DNA of 64,000 bases from Stomoxys calcitrans (GCF_963082655.1 NC_081554.1:63888602-63952601); one strand, 5' to 3'. Counted from the stretch's first letter, positions 10,925 to 22,861 are shown. Notes: generated from the letters alone by a model not told the origin. Numbers and translations are program-made.

Positions 10925-11305
10925 ATAATTTATTATGAAAGTTCATCGCGCGCTTCTTGCATTTTACGACGAAGCTCATTTTTGTCAATGGGTACGTAAA
11001 TAAGCAGAAATGTCGGTTTTTGAGTGAATACCAGTCAAAAGCATTGCAAGAGCTACTAATGCATCTAGAAATAGTCACAGTTTGGTGCGGTTTATGGGCT
11101 GGTAGCATCATTGAACCGTACTTTTTCAAAGGCGATGCGAATCGAAACGGAACTGTGAATGGTGAGCGTTATCGTGAGATGATATCCAACTTTTTTTGAC
11201 CAAAATGTAAGAGCTAGTCTTGCATGACATGTGGTTTCAACAAGACGTTACAATGGACTTGTGAAGAGGCGACTTCGGTGAACATTTTATTTCACGCGAT
11301 CAATG
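10925..11305 (+). pseudogene. rosa-like (DD41D) transposase fragment
   Basis: Reads YDEAHF (first catalytic region), then in another frame NGYVNKQKC, TVWCGLWAGSIIEPYFF and NGERYREMISNFF, then after a stop DMWFQQD (second catalytic Asp) and FGEHFISRD. This is the layout of the Tc1/mariner-superfamily transposases with DD41D spacing typified by rosa from tephritid flies. The third catalytic Asp and C-terminus are absent: the copy breaks into DINE sequence near 11300. Several frameshifts make it a clear relic. Confidence 0.75.
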
Positions 11306-11352
11306 GTGGAGAGTATATGAGATTCGGCCTGGCCGAATTTAATTCTCTTTTA
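11296..11352 (+). mobile_element. DINE 3'-end fragment
   Basis: TGGTGGAGAGTATATGAGAT, then the hairpin-like TTCGGCCTGGCCGAA and TTTTAATTGTTTT. Only the terminal segment is present. Confidence 0.75.
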
Positions 11353-11399
11353 ATTGTTTTATATAGATTTTGACAGATTTCCTCATGAAAAGAGGAACA

Positions 11400-12500
11400 G
11401 GATACCAATCCTAATCCGGAGATCGTTTTCTATGGGGGCTATTAAAGGTTATAGACCGATTCGGATCGTTATTGCCACTGTGGTTGGAAGCCATAATAAG
11501 ACATTACTTTCCATTTAGACTAAATCGGATAACCATTGCGGCTTCATGGGGCTCAATATGCCAAATCGAGTGATCGGCTTATGTGGGAGCTATATCAGTT
11601 TAAGCACCGATTTGGTACATTTGACACAATTGTTGGACGTCGCAAGAGAACACTGCGTGCAAGATTTCAGCCAAATTGGTAAACAATTGCGGCTTCTAGT
11701 CGCTCAAGAAGACCAATCGAAAGACCATAATATATGGGAGGTATATCCAAATCTGAACCGATATGGCCCAAACCCCTTGAGAACAGGTCCAATAAGCGGA
11801 ACTTGATTTTCAGGCCGGTATATTCACACTGTCATGATTTTCACAGATTGACGTAGGGACTGACGGTTAAAAGAAAAAGGCAAGACCAACATTTGTGCCA
11901 AGTTTCATGATTCTAGTTTGGAGCCGTTTTGGCTGGGCGTTGATCCGTCAATAAGTCACACAGTCACGGAGCTCTTTCATATTTTATAGATTTCCGACAT
12001 TTTGTCATGATTTGTTAAAAAATGTATCATTTATGAAGCCACAGCAGTTATATTAGAAAATAGTAATAACAGCTGGCTTAATGGACCCATGAGCTTTAAT
12101 CTGGTGACCGGTATATATGACAGCTATATCTACTTATAGTCCTTCATTTACCATACTCGATTCGGATGTCGAGGAGCCTTATCCAAATTATTGTGCCAAA
12201 TTTCAGGGAAACCGGTTCATATGTTCGCATTTAATGGCCCCAAAACTTTAAATCGGAAGATCGGATATCAAGGAGTGCAACAGGACCCACTGTCCCAAAT
12301 CGGATAATAAATGTGACTTTAATGGACTTATGACCTTAATCGGCAGATCGGTCTAGGGGCTATATGAAGAAAGTGTCCGATATAGCCCATACACGAACAT
12401 TACCTGTCTGTGGACAAAAAAAAAAAAAAAATAATCTCTTCAAAGTTTCAGCTGAATATATCCATTTTAAAAGAGATACTTTCAAAAATCATTTTAGGGT
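11400..12500 (-). mobile_element. DINE array debris (two fragments)
   Basis: 11400-11870 holds three diverged monomers (for example GGGAGCTATATCAGTTTAAG). 12060-12500 holds monomers closer to the window-start subfamily and the pre-core phrase GATATAGCCCATACACGAAC, with an A-run at 12417-12431. Between them 11870-12050 is unassigned. Confidence 0.7.
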
Positions 12501-12534
12501 GTAGCGGAGCGCACCGGACCAGCATTTTATTATT

Positions 12535-12804
12535 GAATTTCCCATGAACATTATACATTAAGAACAGGGAATACTTCCCTCATATCAGTGGGTGCAGTCC
12601 GATTAATGTTTAAGCTCAAAAGGGGCCTTCTTTTTTATGTCAAGTCCCAACGGTGTGTCGCATAGCGACACCACGTGGTATAGAAGTTTTAACATGGCAA
12701 AGGAATAACCACCGCTGAAAATTTTTCTGATGTTCACACCGGGATTTGAACTAAGACGTCCGGCGTCATAGGCGGACATGCTTGCCTCTGCTCTACGGTG
12801 ACCT
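12535..12804 (-). mobile_element. tRNA-derived SINE, diverged copy
   Basis: Reading on the minus strand, a degenerate tRNA-like head (box A region near 12775-12800, box B near 12745) is followed by the shared SINE body. The body phrases CATAGCGACACC and GTCCGATTAATGTTTAAGC are recognisable. It is more diverged than the other copies. Confidence 0.8.
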
Positions 12805-12902
12805 TATGCGTAGAACGTATAGTCTTGGCCATGAAAACCATGCATACTGGGACGCTGGAGACAGTTTTTGATATCGAACCCATAGATATTAAGATTTAAT
12901 AT

Positions 12903-13225
12903 GAGGTGGCCACCGTAGCGCAGAGGTTAGCATGTCCGCCTATGACTCTGAACGCCTGGGTTCGAATCCTGGCGAGATCATCAGAAAAGAAATTTTCAAC
13001 GGTGGTTTCGCCTCCTAGTGCTGGCAACATTTGTGTGGTACTATGCCATGTGAAATTTTTCTCCAAAGAGATTTCGCACTGCGGCACGCCGTTCGGACTT
13101 GGCTATAAAAAGGAGGCCCCTTATCATTGAGCTTAAACTTGAATCAGACTGCATTCATCGATATGTGAGAAGTTTGCCCCTGTTCCTTAGTGGAATGTAC
13201 ATGGGTATAATTTGCAAATTTGCAA
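12903..13225 (+). mobile_element. tRNA-derived SINE, near full length
   Basis: Begins GAGGTGGCCACCGTAGCGCA. A pol III box A (TAGCGCAGAGGTTAGC) and box B (GGTTCGAATCC) lie about 40 bp apart in the first 75 bp. The body contains GGCACGCCGTTCGGACTTGG and the end reads AATTTGCAAATTTGCA. Box spacing and the tRNA-like head mark a pol III-transcribed SINE, probably mobilised in trans by a LINE. It is not a functional tRNA gene because the acceptor stem does not close. Confidence 0.9.
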
Positions 13226-13456
13226 TGAGGTGGCCACTGCGGCAATGAGAATAAAGGCGATGGGAGAGCGGATAGCAAATTGGAGCAAGACCTGAGAAAC
13301 GTAATTTTACGCCAAAGAGGTGTCGCACCTCGGCAAGCTGTTTCGAGACGGCCATAAGATGGAGGTTCCTTATCATTGAGCTTAAACTTGAATCGGAGGC
13401 CCACATTGATATGTGAGATGTCTTCCCCTGTTCCTTAATGGAATGCTCGTAGACGT
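13226..13456 (+). mobile_element. tRNA-derived SINE, second tandem copy, internally deleted
   Basis: Starts ATGAGGTGGCCACTGCGGCA straight after the preceding copy but loses box A and box B. The body (GGTGTCGCACCTCGGCAAGC) and tail (CCCCTGTTCCTTAATGGAAT) are recognisable. Confidence 0.8.
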
Positions 13457-13587
13457 TTGAAAAGAGACCTAATTGAAAGAAGTTTCTGATGAGATACTTG
13501 AGACCACCATTGAGGTTGAATGCGGGACCCTTTTGCAATACAATCTTGGATTCATTGAACTCTGGTATTGTCATCGTATAGTTCATG

Positions 13588-13692
13588 CTACACGGGTGGT
13601 TCAAAGCAAGTAGAGGACAGTGCAGGTCTGGGAGAGTTAATCGAAACCCCAGGCACTAAGATCTGTTTCAGACTGCCTGACCATAATAGGTT
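13588..13692 (+). pseudogene. LOA-like RNase H scrap
   Basis: The plus strand reads approximately YTGGSK, then with frame breaks GLGELIETPGTKICFRLPDH. This parallels YTDGSKLEGKVGLGIYIE and TKICFRLPNNK in the LOA-like element at 20.6-22.2 kb. The catalytic TDG is TGG here. Too short for a clade call on its own. Confidence 0.65.
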
Positions 13693-13779
13693 CCTGCAAG
13701 GATACGGAAAATCACAGAATACGTCAAAATAAGTTAACGTAAGGATGTGGATTGTGAAAAGCTTACGAAATTTCGTATG

Positions 13780-16331
13780 ACACCTTAAACACGAATTTGA
13801 TATAAAATTTTGGAGTCAAATATCCTGGGGGGACGCCCCATCCTCAAACCCACCCGAACGGACATGTTTACCGATTGGCACAATATGGGTATTAAATGAA
13901 AGGTATTTAAGAGTAGAGTACGAATTTGGTGTACAAATTTCATCCAAAGTATTTGGGGGGTCCCCCACCCTCAAAAACCCGCCCCCCCCAACAAGACTCT
14001 TTTACCGCTTTGGGCAATATGGATATCAGATGAAAGGTATTTAAAAGTAGAGCACAAATCTGAAATCAAAATGTATTCCTTTGTATCTGAGGGGCCTCCA
14101 CACCCCCAAACACCCCCCCGCAGAGCATATTTACCAATTGGAACAATATCGATATCAAATGAAAGATTTTTAAAAAGAGAGTAAGAATATGATATAAAAA
14201 TGTTTTCCTGTTATCTGAGGAGCCTCCTAAGCCCCAAAACCCCCCAGCAGGGCTTAATAACCAATTGGCACCACATGTATATCAAATGAAAGGTGTTTGG
14301 AAGTTGAGTACACATCTGTTATAAGAATTTTGTCCAAGGTGTCTAGGGGACCTCCCCAACCCTAAAACCCTTTAAACGGCCATGAATGTTCAACGTCACA
14401 AAATGGGTATCAAATGAAAGGTCTTTGGGAGTTGACTTCGATTCTGGTAACATGTTTGGGATAGAGTCTGGGACCGGCACACCCACTAAACACACTTTAA
14501 TAGGACGTGTTGTTCGAGCGGAATAATATGTGAATTAAAAGATAGGTCTATGTCAGTAGAGTTCGAATTTAATGTTGATATAAGGATTTAAGAATCTGCC
14601 TGCCGTCCTGCCATTCAGCAGGACAAGTATATTGCGATAATAAAGTACTCAAACAAATTGTCTTTTGGGTTTTAGCATCGGTGGGAGCGACACTCCCCTC
14701 CCAATAAAAGTAATACCAAACTGTCTTGTAGGACGACAAAGAACATATTCTACTCAAATGAAAGGATATGTGAGACTGGAATCCCTCCCTCCCCCTCCTA
14801 TTCCACCAGAAAAAGGAATTAAAGAAAATATATGAAGGGCGTTCAGAATATAATAGGAGAGCAATTAAAGGTCTTTCGTATTAGAGAACACTCTTTACCC
14901 TCAAATTAGGATAGACACAGGAGGACCTACGGATCTAAAAAAATTTTGTGTCCCAAGTGTTAGCTTTGAAATATGATTTTGAATATATTCTAGATAACCA
15001 AAACAAACAAAAAAATGATTATGTGGATCTGAAAAGGGGTCTCGAGCACCTTGATCGCCAGAACAAAATCGTGCTCTAGCACGATGCTGATATTATTTCA
15101 GGGTCGGCCCCCTAAATTCCCCCCCAAACCGGCCATGTTTGCCTACTTTGGCAATAACTTGCTCAAATAATAGGTATATGACAGTAGAAAATCCAATATT
15201 GAGGCCAAATATTTGGGGGTTATCTCACCCCATAAACATCCACTAAACCAATGGCTATTGGGGCTCTGATATTTTGCTGATTATTTTTTCAGGGCTAAGT
15301 GAGTGGGTGGCCACCCCACCCTAGATACCCCTTAAAGTGGATGTATTTGTGGATTAAGACCGCAAGGGGTCTTAAATCTGATATCTGTTTTATGGCCAAG
15401 TGTTTCAACGAGGACTTATCTCATAAACCCCCCTGAACCACACATATATACCGACTATAGGAATATCCAGCTCAAATGTGGCTTTTGAGAGTAGGGTATG
15501 AATCTGATATCCTCTTTCTGGGCAAAGGTTTTGGCAACTCTAATCCACCACCAAAATCAAGAGAATGAAGTAGATCTAACATCCAAACTTTAATGGGCGG
15601 ATCCTTCCCTTTCCCTATTTTGAAAAACACAAGATCTCGGAGAGGGGTGGGGCAATTTAAGCGAAATTTAGATTGTTTATAGTAACTCTAAAACAGAAAT
15701 TTGATATCCTTATTTAGGGTGGGATATGTGGGGGAGGGGGGGGGGGACCGCGCCACCTCCAAAACCCGCCAATTGGTAATATTAACCAATAATGACAATA
15801 TGGGGCTCAAATGAAAGGTATTTGAGACTAGATCGCGAATCTGATATATGGGCATCACCCTTACTCTCAAAAATACCCCCCTACCGGATATATATATATA
15901 TATATCCATCGGCAACATCAATATAAGGCTCAAATGAATGGTATTTGGGATTAGAGCACGAAAATGATATCCACATTGAAGCGAAACATCTGAAAGGTCG
16001 TACCATCACCCCCAAACTGGACTTATTGGGTTGCCCAAAAAGTAATTGCGGATTTTTCATATAGTCGGCGTTGACAAATTTTTTCACAGCTTGTGACTCT
16101 GTAATTGCATTCTTTCTTCCGTCAGTTATCAGCTGTTACTTTTAGCTTGCTTTAGAAAAAAAGTGTAAAAAAGTATATTTGATTAAAATTTATTCTAAGT
16201 TTTATTTTCTTTTAAAAAATCCGCAATTACTTTTTGGGCAACCCAATATTTCCTGATCGCGCCAGTATAGGACTCAGATAAAATAAGATAGTGAAAGAAG
16301 GCGCAGCGGAGCGGTCCCTGACAAGCTAGTA
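13780..16331 (-). mobile_element. CTAGC-type unclassified tandem-repeat element
   Basis: Repeating units carry the phrase CAAATGAAAGGTATTTGAGA, alternating with runs such as GGGGGACGCCCC, roughly every 120-140 bp. At the right end after 16249 the phrase GGCGCAGCGGAGCGGTCCC and then ACAAGCTAGTA is the reverse complement of the element start seen at 44559 and 61985 (CTAGCTGACCCGGGC). The left end, normally AAATCGGTTCAGCCG, is absent. A mariner MITE is nested at 16026-16246. No coding capacity seen. Confidence 0.75.
16026..16246 (+). mobile_element. mariner-derived MITE
   Basis: Terminal inverted repeats TTGGGTTGCCCAAAAAGTAA and its reverse complement, flanked by TA on both sides (16024-16025, 16247-16248). 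The interior is the 5' leader and 3' tail of the mariner at 35218-36168 with the transposase removed. It is nested in a CTAGC-type element. Confidence 0.95.
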
Positions 16332-16383
16332 GTTTATATTCATATGGTGTTGTGTATGAAAAGTTCTGCCTAAATTGCAAAAC

Positions 16384-16660
16384 TGCAAATTTTGCCCATG
16401 AACATTCAATTAGGGGACAGGGGCAAACTTCTCACATATCAATGAGTGCAGTCCGATTCAAGTTTAAGCTCAATGATAAGGGGCCTCCTTTTTATATAGC
16501 CGAGTCCGAACGGCGTGCCGCAGTGCGACACCTCTTTGGAGAGAAGTTTTACATGGCATAGTACCTCACAAATGTTGCCAGCATTAGGAGGGGAAAAACA
16601 CCACTGAAAAATTTTTTCTGATAGTTTCGCCAGGATTCAAACCCAGGCGTTCAGCGTTGC
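16384..16660 (-). mobile_element. tRNA-derived SINE, 5' truncated
   Basis: Body and tail are full (GCAAATTTTGCCCATGAACA to CGCCAGGATTCAAACCCAGG), but box A is missing. The break falls a few bases beyond box B, as expected for 5'-truncated retrotransposition or a later deletion. Confidence 0.88.
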
Positions 16661-17944
16661 TTTTAGATCCACTATATATTTATGGCTTCAAAGTATGAAG
16701 TTCTCACACAACAAATAAACACTGAGTACCTTTTACTCCTTAAGGCAGAAAATCGTTGCATTGTCACCTTCCACATCATCCAAAGAGATATAAAGAGACA
16801 CACATTTACATATTTTGTTTCCATCTAACACCTTACAATCTCAGTCGTATTTCTTAAAAATTTTCTACTCTAGCTTCTCCTTATGTTAAATGCTGTAGAA
16901 CTTTTCATTAAAGAGAGATGCCAGATTATTTCGTAAAATTTCCCTTAACTTTCGGGTCTTGCCTACTCCAGAACAATAGGCTCCAGTGTCGCTTCAGGTG
17001 TACCTACAAATGTCATTCCTCTTCGAGTGTGTTGGGTAGTTGCTTGTATCGCAAGTCCATCTACTTTTCCATTCCAGGGGATTGGATACTGATCTAAAAT
17101 AAACCAATTCCACCTACCGACTCTTTGATTTCACAGAAGGCGTGTTTTTCTACAAATACCACAATGTGGCATTACCATCTACAAACCCCAACCTCTGGTC
17201 CTCTCACCAGATTCCCCAATGATGTGACATGGTGTTGAGTGTAGTAGAATTAAAACGAATGCATCCTTTGAGGTTGAGAAACATGGATATAAATTCAATT
17301 TCCGACACCCTCCAAAGTGGCGGGGCAAATGTAATAACATTTTCATTTAACCTGCCATGCATTAAAATATATTTTCATTCTATTTGCACCCACTCACTCA
17401 CAAAGGAATAGAGCGAGCGAGTGCAAACTCACACGCACACACACACACACACGACCATGCACGTGGTCATGACCATATGGTCCTATTGTTGTGAAAAGCA
17501 CAGTTTTACCAACTTATCCTTGGGTAGTAGGTAAGCATGTGCTAACTGCTGCTATTGTGGGCTGTGGTATGGGTATCTCTTTTATTTCATATTGTCTAGG
17601 GCCATTACAAAATACACATCCTTAATGCTCACATATGCGATACATCAGCACTAATTCACACAGGAGTTGAGGCATGAGTATGAGCGCTGGGTATGAGAAT
17701 TCTGACGTTTAATGTAATGACTGTGACGAATCAGCTCTTAACTTTATTACAATTGAAACTTTTAAAAGGAAATTTTCACTTGGATGGCATAGGTTGAAAT
17801 TTTAAAAGGTCATACTTCGCTTATTTATTCCGTTGTAAAGGAATGGTTGTTTTGTTTTTAAGAAAATTTTAATTATAAATTTTTCCTTAGAGAAAATTTT
17901 ATTTAAATTTTATTTACGAAAAAAATCGTTTTTTGACAAAATCT
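16661..17944. other. Region without recognised gene
   Basis: No family recognised. A CA-rich tract is at 17430-17452 and a small unrecognised open frame at 17229-17411. Sequence is mixed AT-rich, as in fly introns or intergenic DNA. Confidence 0.45.
17430..17452. repeat. (CA)n microsatellite
   Basis: ACACGCACACACACACACAC, one interruption. Confidence 0.9.
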
Positions 17945-18175
17945 AATTCTTGTACCCACCACCATAGGATGGGGGTATACCAATCTAGTCAAGCCGTTGG
18001 TAATATCGACAGTGGCCGAACTCGTAAAGCCAGCCACTCGTAATAATGCACACATACTTATTATTGATATAGGTCATTGGCGATTGCAAATGAGCCTTAA
18101 CGGTTCAGATTCGTAGCATAGCTCGTATATAAAGTGATCCTTAGACTTCACTTCTTGAGCCACAAGCTCAAGTAT
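17945..18175 (+). mobile_element. DINE-like fragment, 5' end and a monomer piece
   Basis: TTGTACCCACCACCATAGGA and TGGGGGTATACC form the 5' end, followed by a shortened core and the phrase CTTCACTTCTTGAGCC. Confidence 0.75.
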
Positions 18176-18369
18176 GTTGTGGTCTATCGTTTGTCCGCTT
18201 GGTTTTGTAGAATATCCATATCCAGGAATACTACAAGGTATGGCTTACCCAGAGGGATCTAGGCCTGAGCAGGGCTGCGGGGTCGAGCAATTTTTTCTCC
18301 ACTCCAACTCCGAAAGGATTGCTCGACTTCGACTCCGGAATAGACTCCGAGTATTTAATTTTTTTCAAT

Positions 18370-19640
18370 TTTGTGCCATAGGCACATGACCCCTGTCAAA
18401 GTACTCCTCATCGACTTCTTATTGAACGCCAGTAACTCCCTTGTCCTTCTCCGGTCGAAGAGCGGCCATAGCGCCTTCGCAGTCCGCACCTCGCCACCGA
18501 CGTTCGGCTCGACAAATGGCACGTAGGCAAGACCGATGAATAGTCCGCCCGGCATAGACGAACTCTTCTTGGCGCACTGGTACGCCCTCTCATTTTCTGG
18601 AATCCCCTCATGCCCAGGAACCCTATCGAGGGATTCCCAACAGTACACCACGCATCTCGACCTCACCATCCTCGACCCCAAGCCCTCGGGCGCCGCCATA
18701 CTGTCTCGATAAATTCTGAAATTCGAGGGCGGTAAGCCCTTTGTAAGAATTTATCTTGCGGCAATGGCATAGATCTCTGCCTGAAAGACCGTACACTCGT
18801 CCGGCAGTCTCAGAGACATACTGATATTGAGTACATCAGATTAGACCCCCAATCCAGTCCCTGACTCTATCTTGAAGCCACCTGAGTAGATCGAGGTCTC
18901 ATCCTCCCCAAGTACACCCATCCGCCCTCCATTCGTCCCTCCCAGGCAAACGAATCGCGAATGCCCTCACCCCAGTCGGCACTGGTGCCAGGTAGTCGGA
19001 GGTCCTCATCAGTCTAGCCTCCGTATCTATGACACCCAGAATCGAACTGTGACCGCAACCATTCTCCTTCAGCATGCCGAGCTCTCACAGCCTAAGCGCG
19101 ACCCTGGCGGCGCAGTTCCAAATATAGGCCCCAATGGGCTGCATATAAATCATCGCCTTCAGGCCTACCTGCGGTGCGGATCTCAGCGCCCTAAAGTTCC
19201 TGACGCTGGCCAGTCTCTGATCCCTACTTAGGCCAGTCTCTGAGATCCTGCGGTGCGGATCTCAGCGCCCCAATGATCCTGACGCAGGCCTTCTCGAACT
19301 CCTTCGCACGCGTCCTCTTTCCTACGGCATCCCACAATACCAGAGCTCCATAGGCCAGTACTGGTCCCACGATGGCCGTATACATCCAATATATCATTTT
19401 GGGAGTCACCCACCTTTTTCCTATCGAGAATCCTCCTGCAGGAGTAAAAAGCTCACAGTGCCTTACGGCTTCTTTCCTCGTTGTTCCTCTTCCAGGACAG
19501 TTCCGAATCGAGGACTATGCCTAGGTACTTCGCCTCTTTCGACAGCCGCAGGAAGACCCTATCCAAGGACGGGAATCTGAACTTCGTTATCATATATCTT
19601 CACGTAAAGGGCACCAGCTCTGTCTTCCCTGGGGTGGTCC
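18370..19640 (-). pseudogene. LOA-like LINE fragment: RT thumb to RNase H
   Basis: On the minus strand, from 19640 down: RTTPGKTELVPFT (end of the RT palm/thumb in this clade), TPKMIYWMYTAIVGPVLAYG, ACVRIIGALRSAP, then the RNase H region with YSGGFKIESGTGLGV near 18890, VFQAEIYAIAA near 18770 and VPGHEGIPENERAYQCAK near 18590. The usual catalytic YTDGS is YSGGF, so the first RNase H Asp is gone. Frames shift repeatedly. The upstream part is cut off by DINE sequence at 19641. It is GC-richer than its surroundings, as LINE coding DNA often is in flies. Confidence 0.8.
19166..19275. repeat. ~80-bp local duplication in LOA-like LINE
   Basis: CCTGCGGTGCGGATCTCAGC occurs near 19167 and again near 19247, with GGCCAGTCTCTGA also doubled between them. 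It disrupts the RT-to-RNase H connection. Confidence 0.8.
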
Positions 19641-20575
19641 TGGCCCATCGTGACATAACGGAACACTATGTGCGAAATTTCAGCGAAATCGGACAAAAAT
19701 TGCGGATTACAGGGGCTCAAGAAGTCAAATCGGGAGATCGATTTATATGGGAGCTGTACCAGGTTCTTGACCGATTTGGCCGGTACTTAGCGCAGTTATT
19801 GAAAGTCACAACTACATCCAAAATTTCAGCCAAATCAGATACAATCGGACTTCCAGTGGATCAAGAACCGATTGAACCGATTTGACCCGTGCTTGGCACA
19901 GTTGTTAAGAGTTATAACAGAACACTACGTGCAAAATTTCAGCCAAATCAGACAAAAATTTAGGCTTTCAGGGACTCCAGAAATCAAATCGGGAGATCGG
20001 TTTATATGGAATCTATATCAGGTTATAGACTGATTCAGACCGTACTAGGCACAGTTGTTGAGAGTCATAACAGAACATCACATGCAAAATTACAGCCAAA
20101 TCGTATCAAAATTGAGGATTCCAGGGGCTCAAAAGTCAAATCGTGAGATCGGTTTATATGGGAGCTATATCAGGTTATAGACCGATTTAGACCGTACTAG
20201 GCACAGTTATTGGAAGTAATAACGGAACACTATGTGCAAAATTGCAGCCAAATATAACAAAAATTGCGGCTTCTATGTGCTAAAGAATTCAAATCGGCAG
20301 ATCGATTTATATGGGAGTTATATCAGGTTGTGGACCGATTTGGACCATAGTTGTTGGAAATCATAACTGAACAATACATTCAAAATTTCAGCCAAATTGG
20401 ATAAAAATTTCGGCTTCCAGCGGCTCAAGAAGTCAAATCGGGAGATCGCTTCATATGGGAGCTATATCTAAATCCGAACCGATATGGCCCATTCGCAATT
20501 ATCAACGACCTACATCGATATTGAGTATCTGTGCCACATTTTAAGCAGCTAGCTTTTCGTGTTCGACACATGCTA
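19641..20575 (-). mobile_element. DINE-like monomer array
   Basis: About six monomers of the GGTTTATATGGGAGCTATAT subfamily, ending at the pre-core phrase ACCTACATCGATATTGAGTA near 20510-20527. Both termini are missing. It separates two LOA-like LINE pieces of the same orientation. Confidence 0.85.
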
Positions 20576-20589
20576 TCACTTGCCGCAGC

Positions 20590-22217
20590 GATTTAACATA
20601 AGTGAGCTAATAGTCCTATGTGTGCCGTTATGATACCAATAGCTATACTGACCTCCTTCTTGCTTCCTTTCAGTAATAGCCTCGTCTTCTCACGATCTTG
20701 ATTCCCCCTATAGCATTTTCGCCGTCCCACCGACAGTTTCACTGTTTCACAGTGTTGCATGCGCATTCGTCGCATGCATTTAACATGGACTGCGTCGATC
20801 CGAAAGGCTATGGGTTAACCAAGCTTATTGACGGCAGTCCTCTGGCCTTCAACGCCAAATCGTCTGCCTTTCATTTCCCCTTACTCCGTTATGGCCCGGC
20901 ACCCAAACGATGGGGATTTTGCCATCCTCAGAGAAGGCGTTAATCTCCTTCTTACGCTGCAAGACTGTTCGTGACCTTACCGTCCTGGTTGTTATTGCCC
21001 CTATGGCAATTTTACTGTCGATAAAGATGTTCAGACTCGACGTCCTTGCGTTAGCACCACACCACTTCACGCAGACCGTTTTATTGTTAGGCAGTCTAAA
21101 ACAGATCTTTGTCTTTGGGTTCTCAATGTAGATCCCCAGGCCCACTTTGCCCTCTAGCTTTGATCCATCCGTGTAACATGATCTTCCAGATGGCAACACT
21201 AGGGTTCCGTCAATCCAAGACTGTGCCGATGGCAGCAGTGCCTCGCACTCGACTTCAAGGTTCATCTCAGGTATCCGTTCGGAAACCTCTTCCCTTCCTT
21301 CCAGGTTTCCTTTCGTCGCCTCGATTATACCGCGATGGTATGAGCTGCTCCCATACTCAATCCATTCTCCCATCGCCTTATGTATCACAGCCGCAGTGGC
21401 TGCCTCACACTTTATCTGTATGTCAATGGGTCGGATATATAGTATAGTCTCCAGTGCCCTAGTGGGCGTGGTCCTCATCGCTCCGCCTATGCCAAGACAA
21501 CATGTTCTCCGACCCTGTTGTATGGTTCTTATGTTGCACTTTTTCTCCATAGCAGTCTACCAAACTACTGGGGCGTAGAGCCAGGCTTCTGTAGAGCCAG
21601 TGGACTATCCTCGAGTTCAGGCCCCATTTCGAGCCTACGGCCCGTCTACATAGTGCCCCATATCTGTGAGCCTTCTCAGTAGGCTCCTGAATGTAAATGC
21701 AAATTTTGCTCATGAACATTCCACTAAGGAACAGGGGCGAACTTCTCGCCTATCAATGAGTGCAGTCCGATTCAAGTTTAAGCTCAATGATAAGGGGCCT
21801 CCTTGTTAAAGCCGAGTCCGTACGGCGTGCCGCAGTGCGACACCTATTTGGAGAGAAGTTTTTACATGGCATATTACCTCACAAATGTTGCTAGCATTAG
21901 GAGGGGAAAGCCACCGCTGAACATTTTTTCCGATGGTCTCGCAAGGATTCGAACCCAGGCGTTCAGCGTCATAGGCGGACATGCTAACCTCTGCGCTACT
22001 GTGGCCTCCTGAATGTGACACTTCCAATTCAGGTTTTTGTTCAAGATCACACCTAAGCATTTGACCTTGTCAGATATCGAAATCGTCTTATTGAGGAAAC
22101 GAGGTGCGTTAAATTGGTCCACCTTCGTCGTTCCTTCCTGGGCTAGACCTCTTGGTCTAGCCCAGTCATATTCCATATGCAAGACCCTTTCGGCCCTTCT
22201 GCACAGCTCGCGACGTG
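20590..22217 (-). pseudogene. LOA-like LINE fragment split by a SINE
   Basis: On the minus strand: TTKVDQFNAPRFLNKTISI and VKCLGVILNKNLNWKCHIQE (RT thumb), then past the inserted SINE PTEKAHRYGALCRRAVGSKW. RNase H follows: CYTDGSKLEGKVGLGIYIE near 21170, KICFRLPNNK, IFIDSKIAIGAI, and IVWVPGHNGVRGNER near 20870. YTDGS and GHNG keep the expected catalytic residues. A tail LLLKGSKKEVSIAIG follows near 20640. Frameshifts remain between blocks. The SINE lies exactly between the E and P codons with an 11-bp duplication. Confidence 0.85.
21695..22005 (-). mobile_element. tRNA-derived SINE with clear target duplication
   Basis: Full-length copy with box B (GGATTCGAACC on the plus strand) and box A regions at its right end. 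It is flanked by the 11-bp direct repeat CTCCTGAATGT at 21684-21694 and 22006-22016. The surrounding LINE protein reads through the target without the insert. Confidence 0.95.
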
Positions 22218-22861
22218 TTTTGTTATGATATCCAACAACTGTGCCAAGTATGGTTCAAATCGGTCCGTAACCTGATATAGCTACCATATAAACCGATCTT
22301 GGGTCTTGACTTCTTGAGCCTCTAGAGGGCGCAATTACTATCCGATTTGGCTGAAATTTTGCATGACGTATTTTATTCTTATTTTCAACAACTGTGTCAA
22401 ATAAGGTTCAAATCGGTTCATAACCTGATATAGCTGCCATATAAACCGATCTGGGATTTTGACTTCTTGAGCCTCTAGGGGTCGCAATTATTATCCGATT
22501 TTCCTGAAATTTTGTACGACGGATTCTCTCATGACCATCAACATATGTGTTTATTATGGTCTGAATAGCCCGATACAGCTCCCATATAAATGGATCTCTC
22601 TATTTTACTTCTTGAGCCTCCAAAGTGCGCCATTCTTATTCGAATTGGCTGATATTTTACACAGGTCTCCAAAATATAATTTAATTGTGGTCCAAACCGG
22701 ACCATATCTCGATATCGCTCTAATAGCAGAGCAAATCTTTTCTTGTATCCTTTTTTTGCCTAAGAAGAGATGGCGGGAAAAGAACTCGTCAAATGCGATC
22801 CATGGTGGAGGGTATATAAGATTTGGCCCTGCCGAACTTATAACTATTATAACTTTTCTTG
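22218..22861 (+). mobile_element. DINE-like element, 5' truncated
   Basis: Monomers with AACCGATCTTGGGTCTTGAC, then ATCCATGGTGGAGGGTATAT and the terminal hairpin, slightly altered to TTTGGCCCTGCCGAA, with tail ACTTTTCTTG. It sits directly against LINE coding sequence on the left. Confidence 0.85.

Noticed and set aside
12906..12980. Possible tRNA gene
   Set aside because: Box A and box B are present but the acceptor stem does not pair, and the same sequence recurs at least seven times fused to a common body: a SINE head.
18355..18450. Host RNase H-like gene
   Set aside because: The motif order and the upstream RT thumb identify it as the end of a LINE protein.
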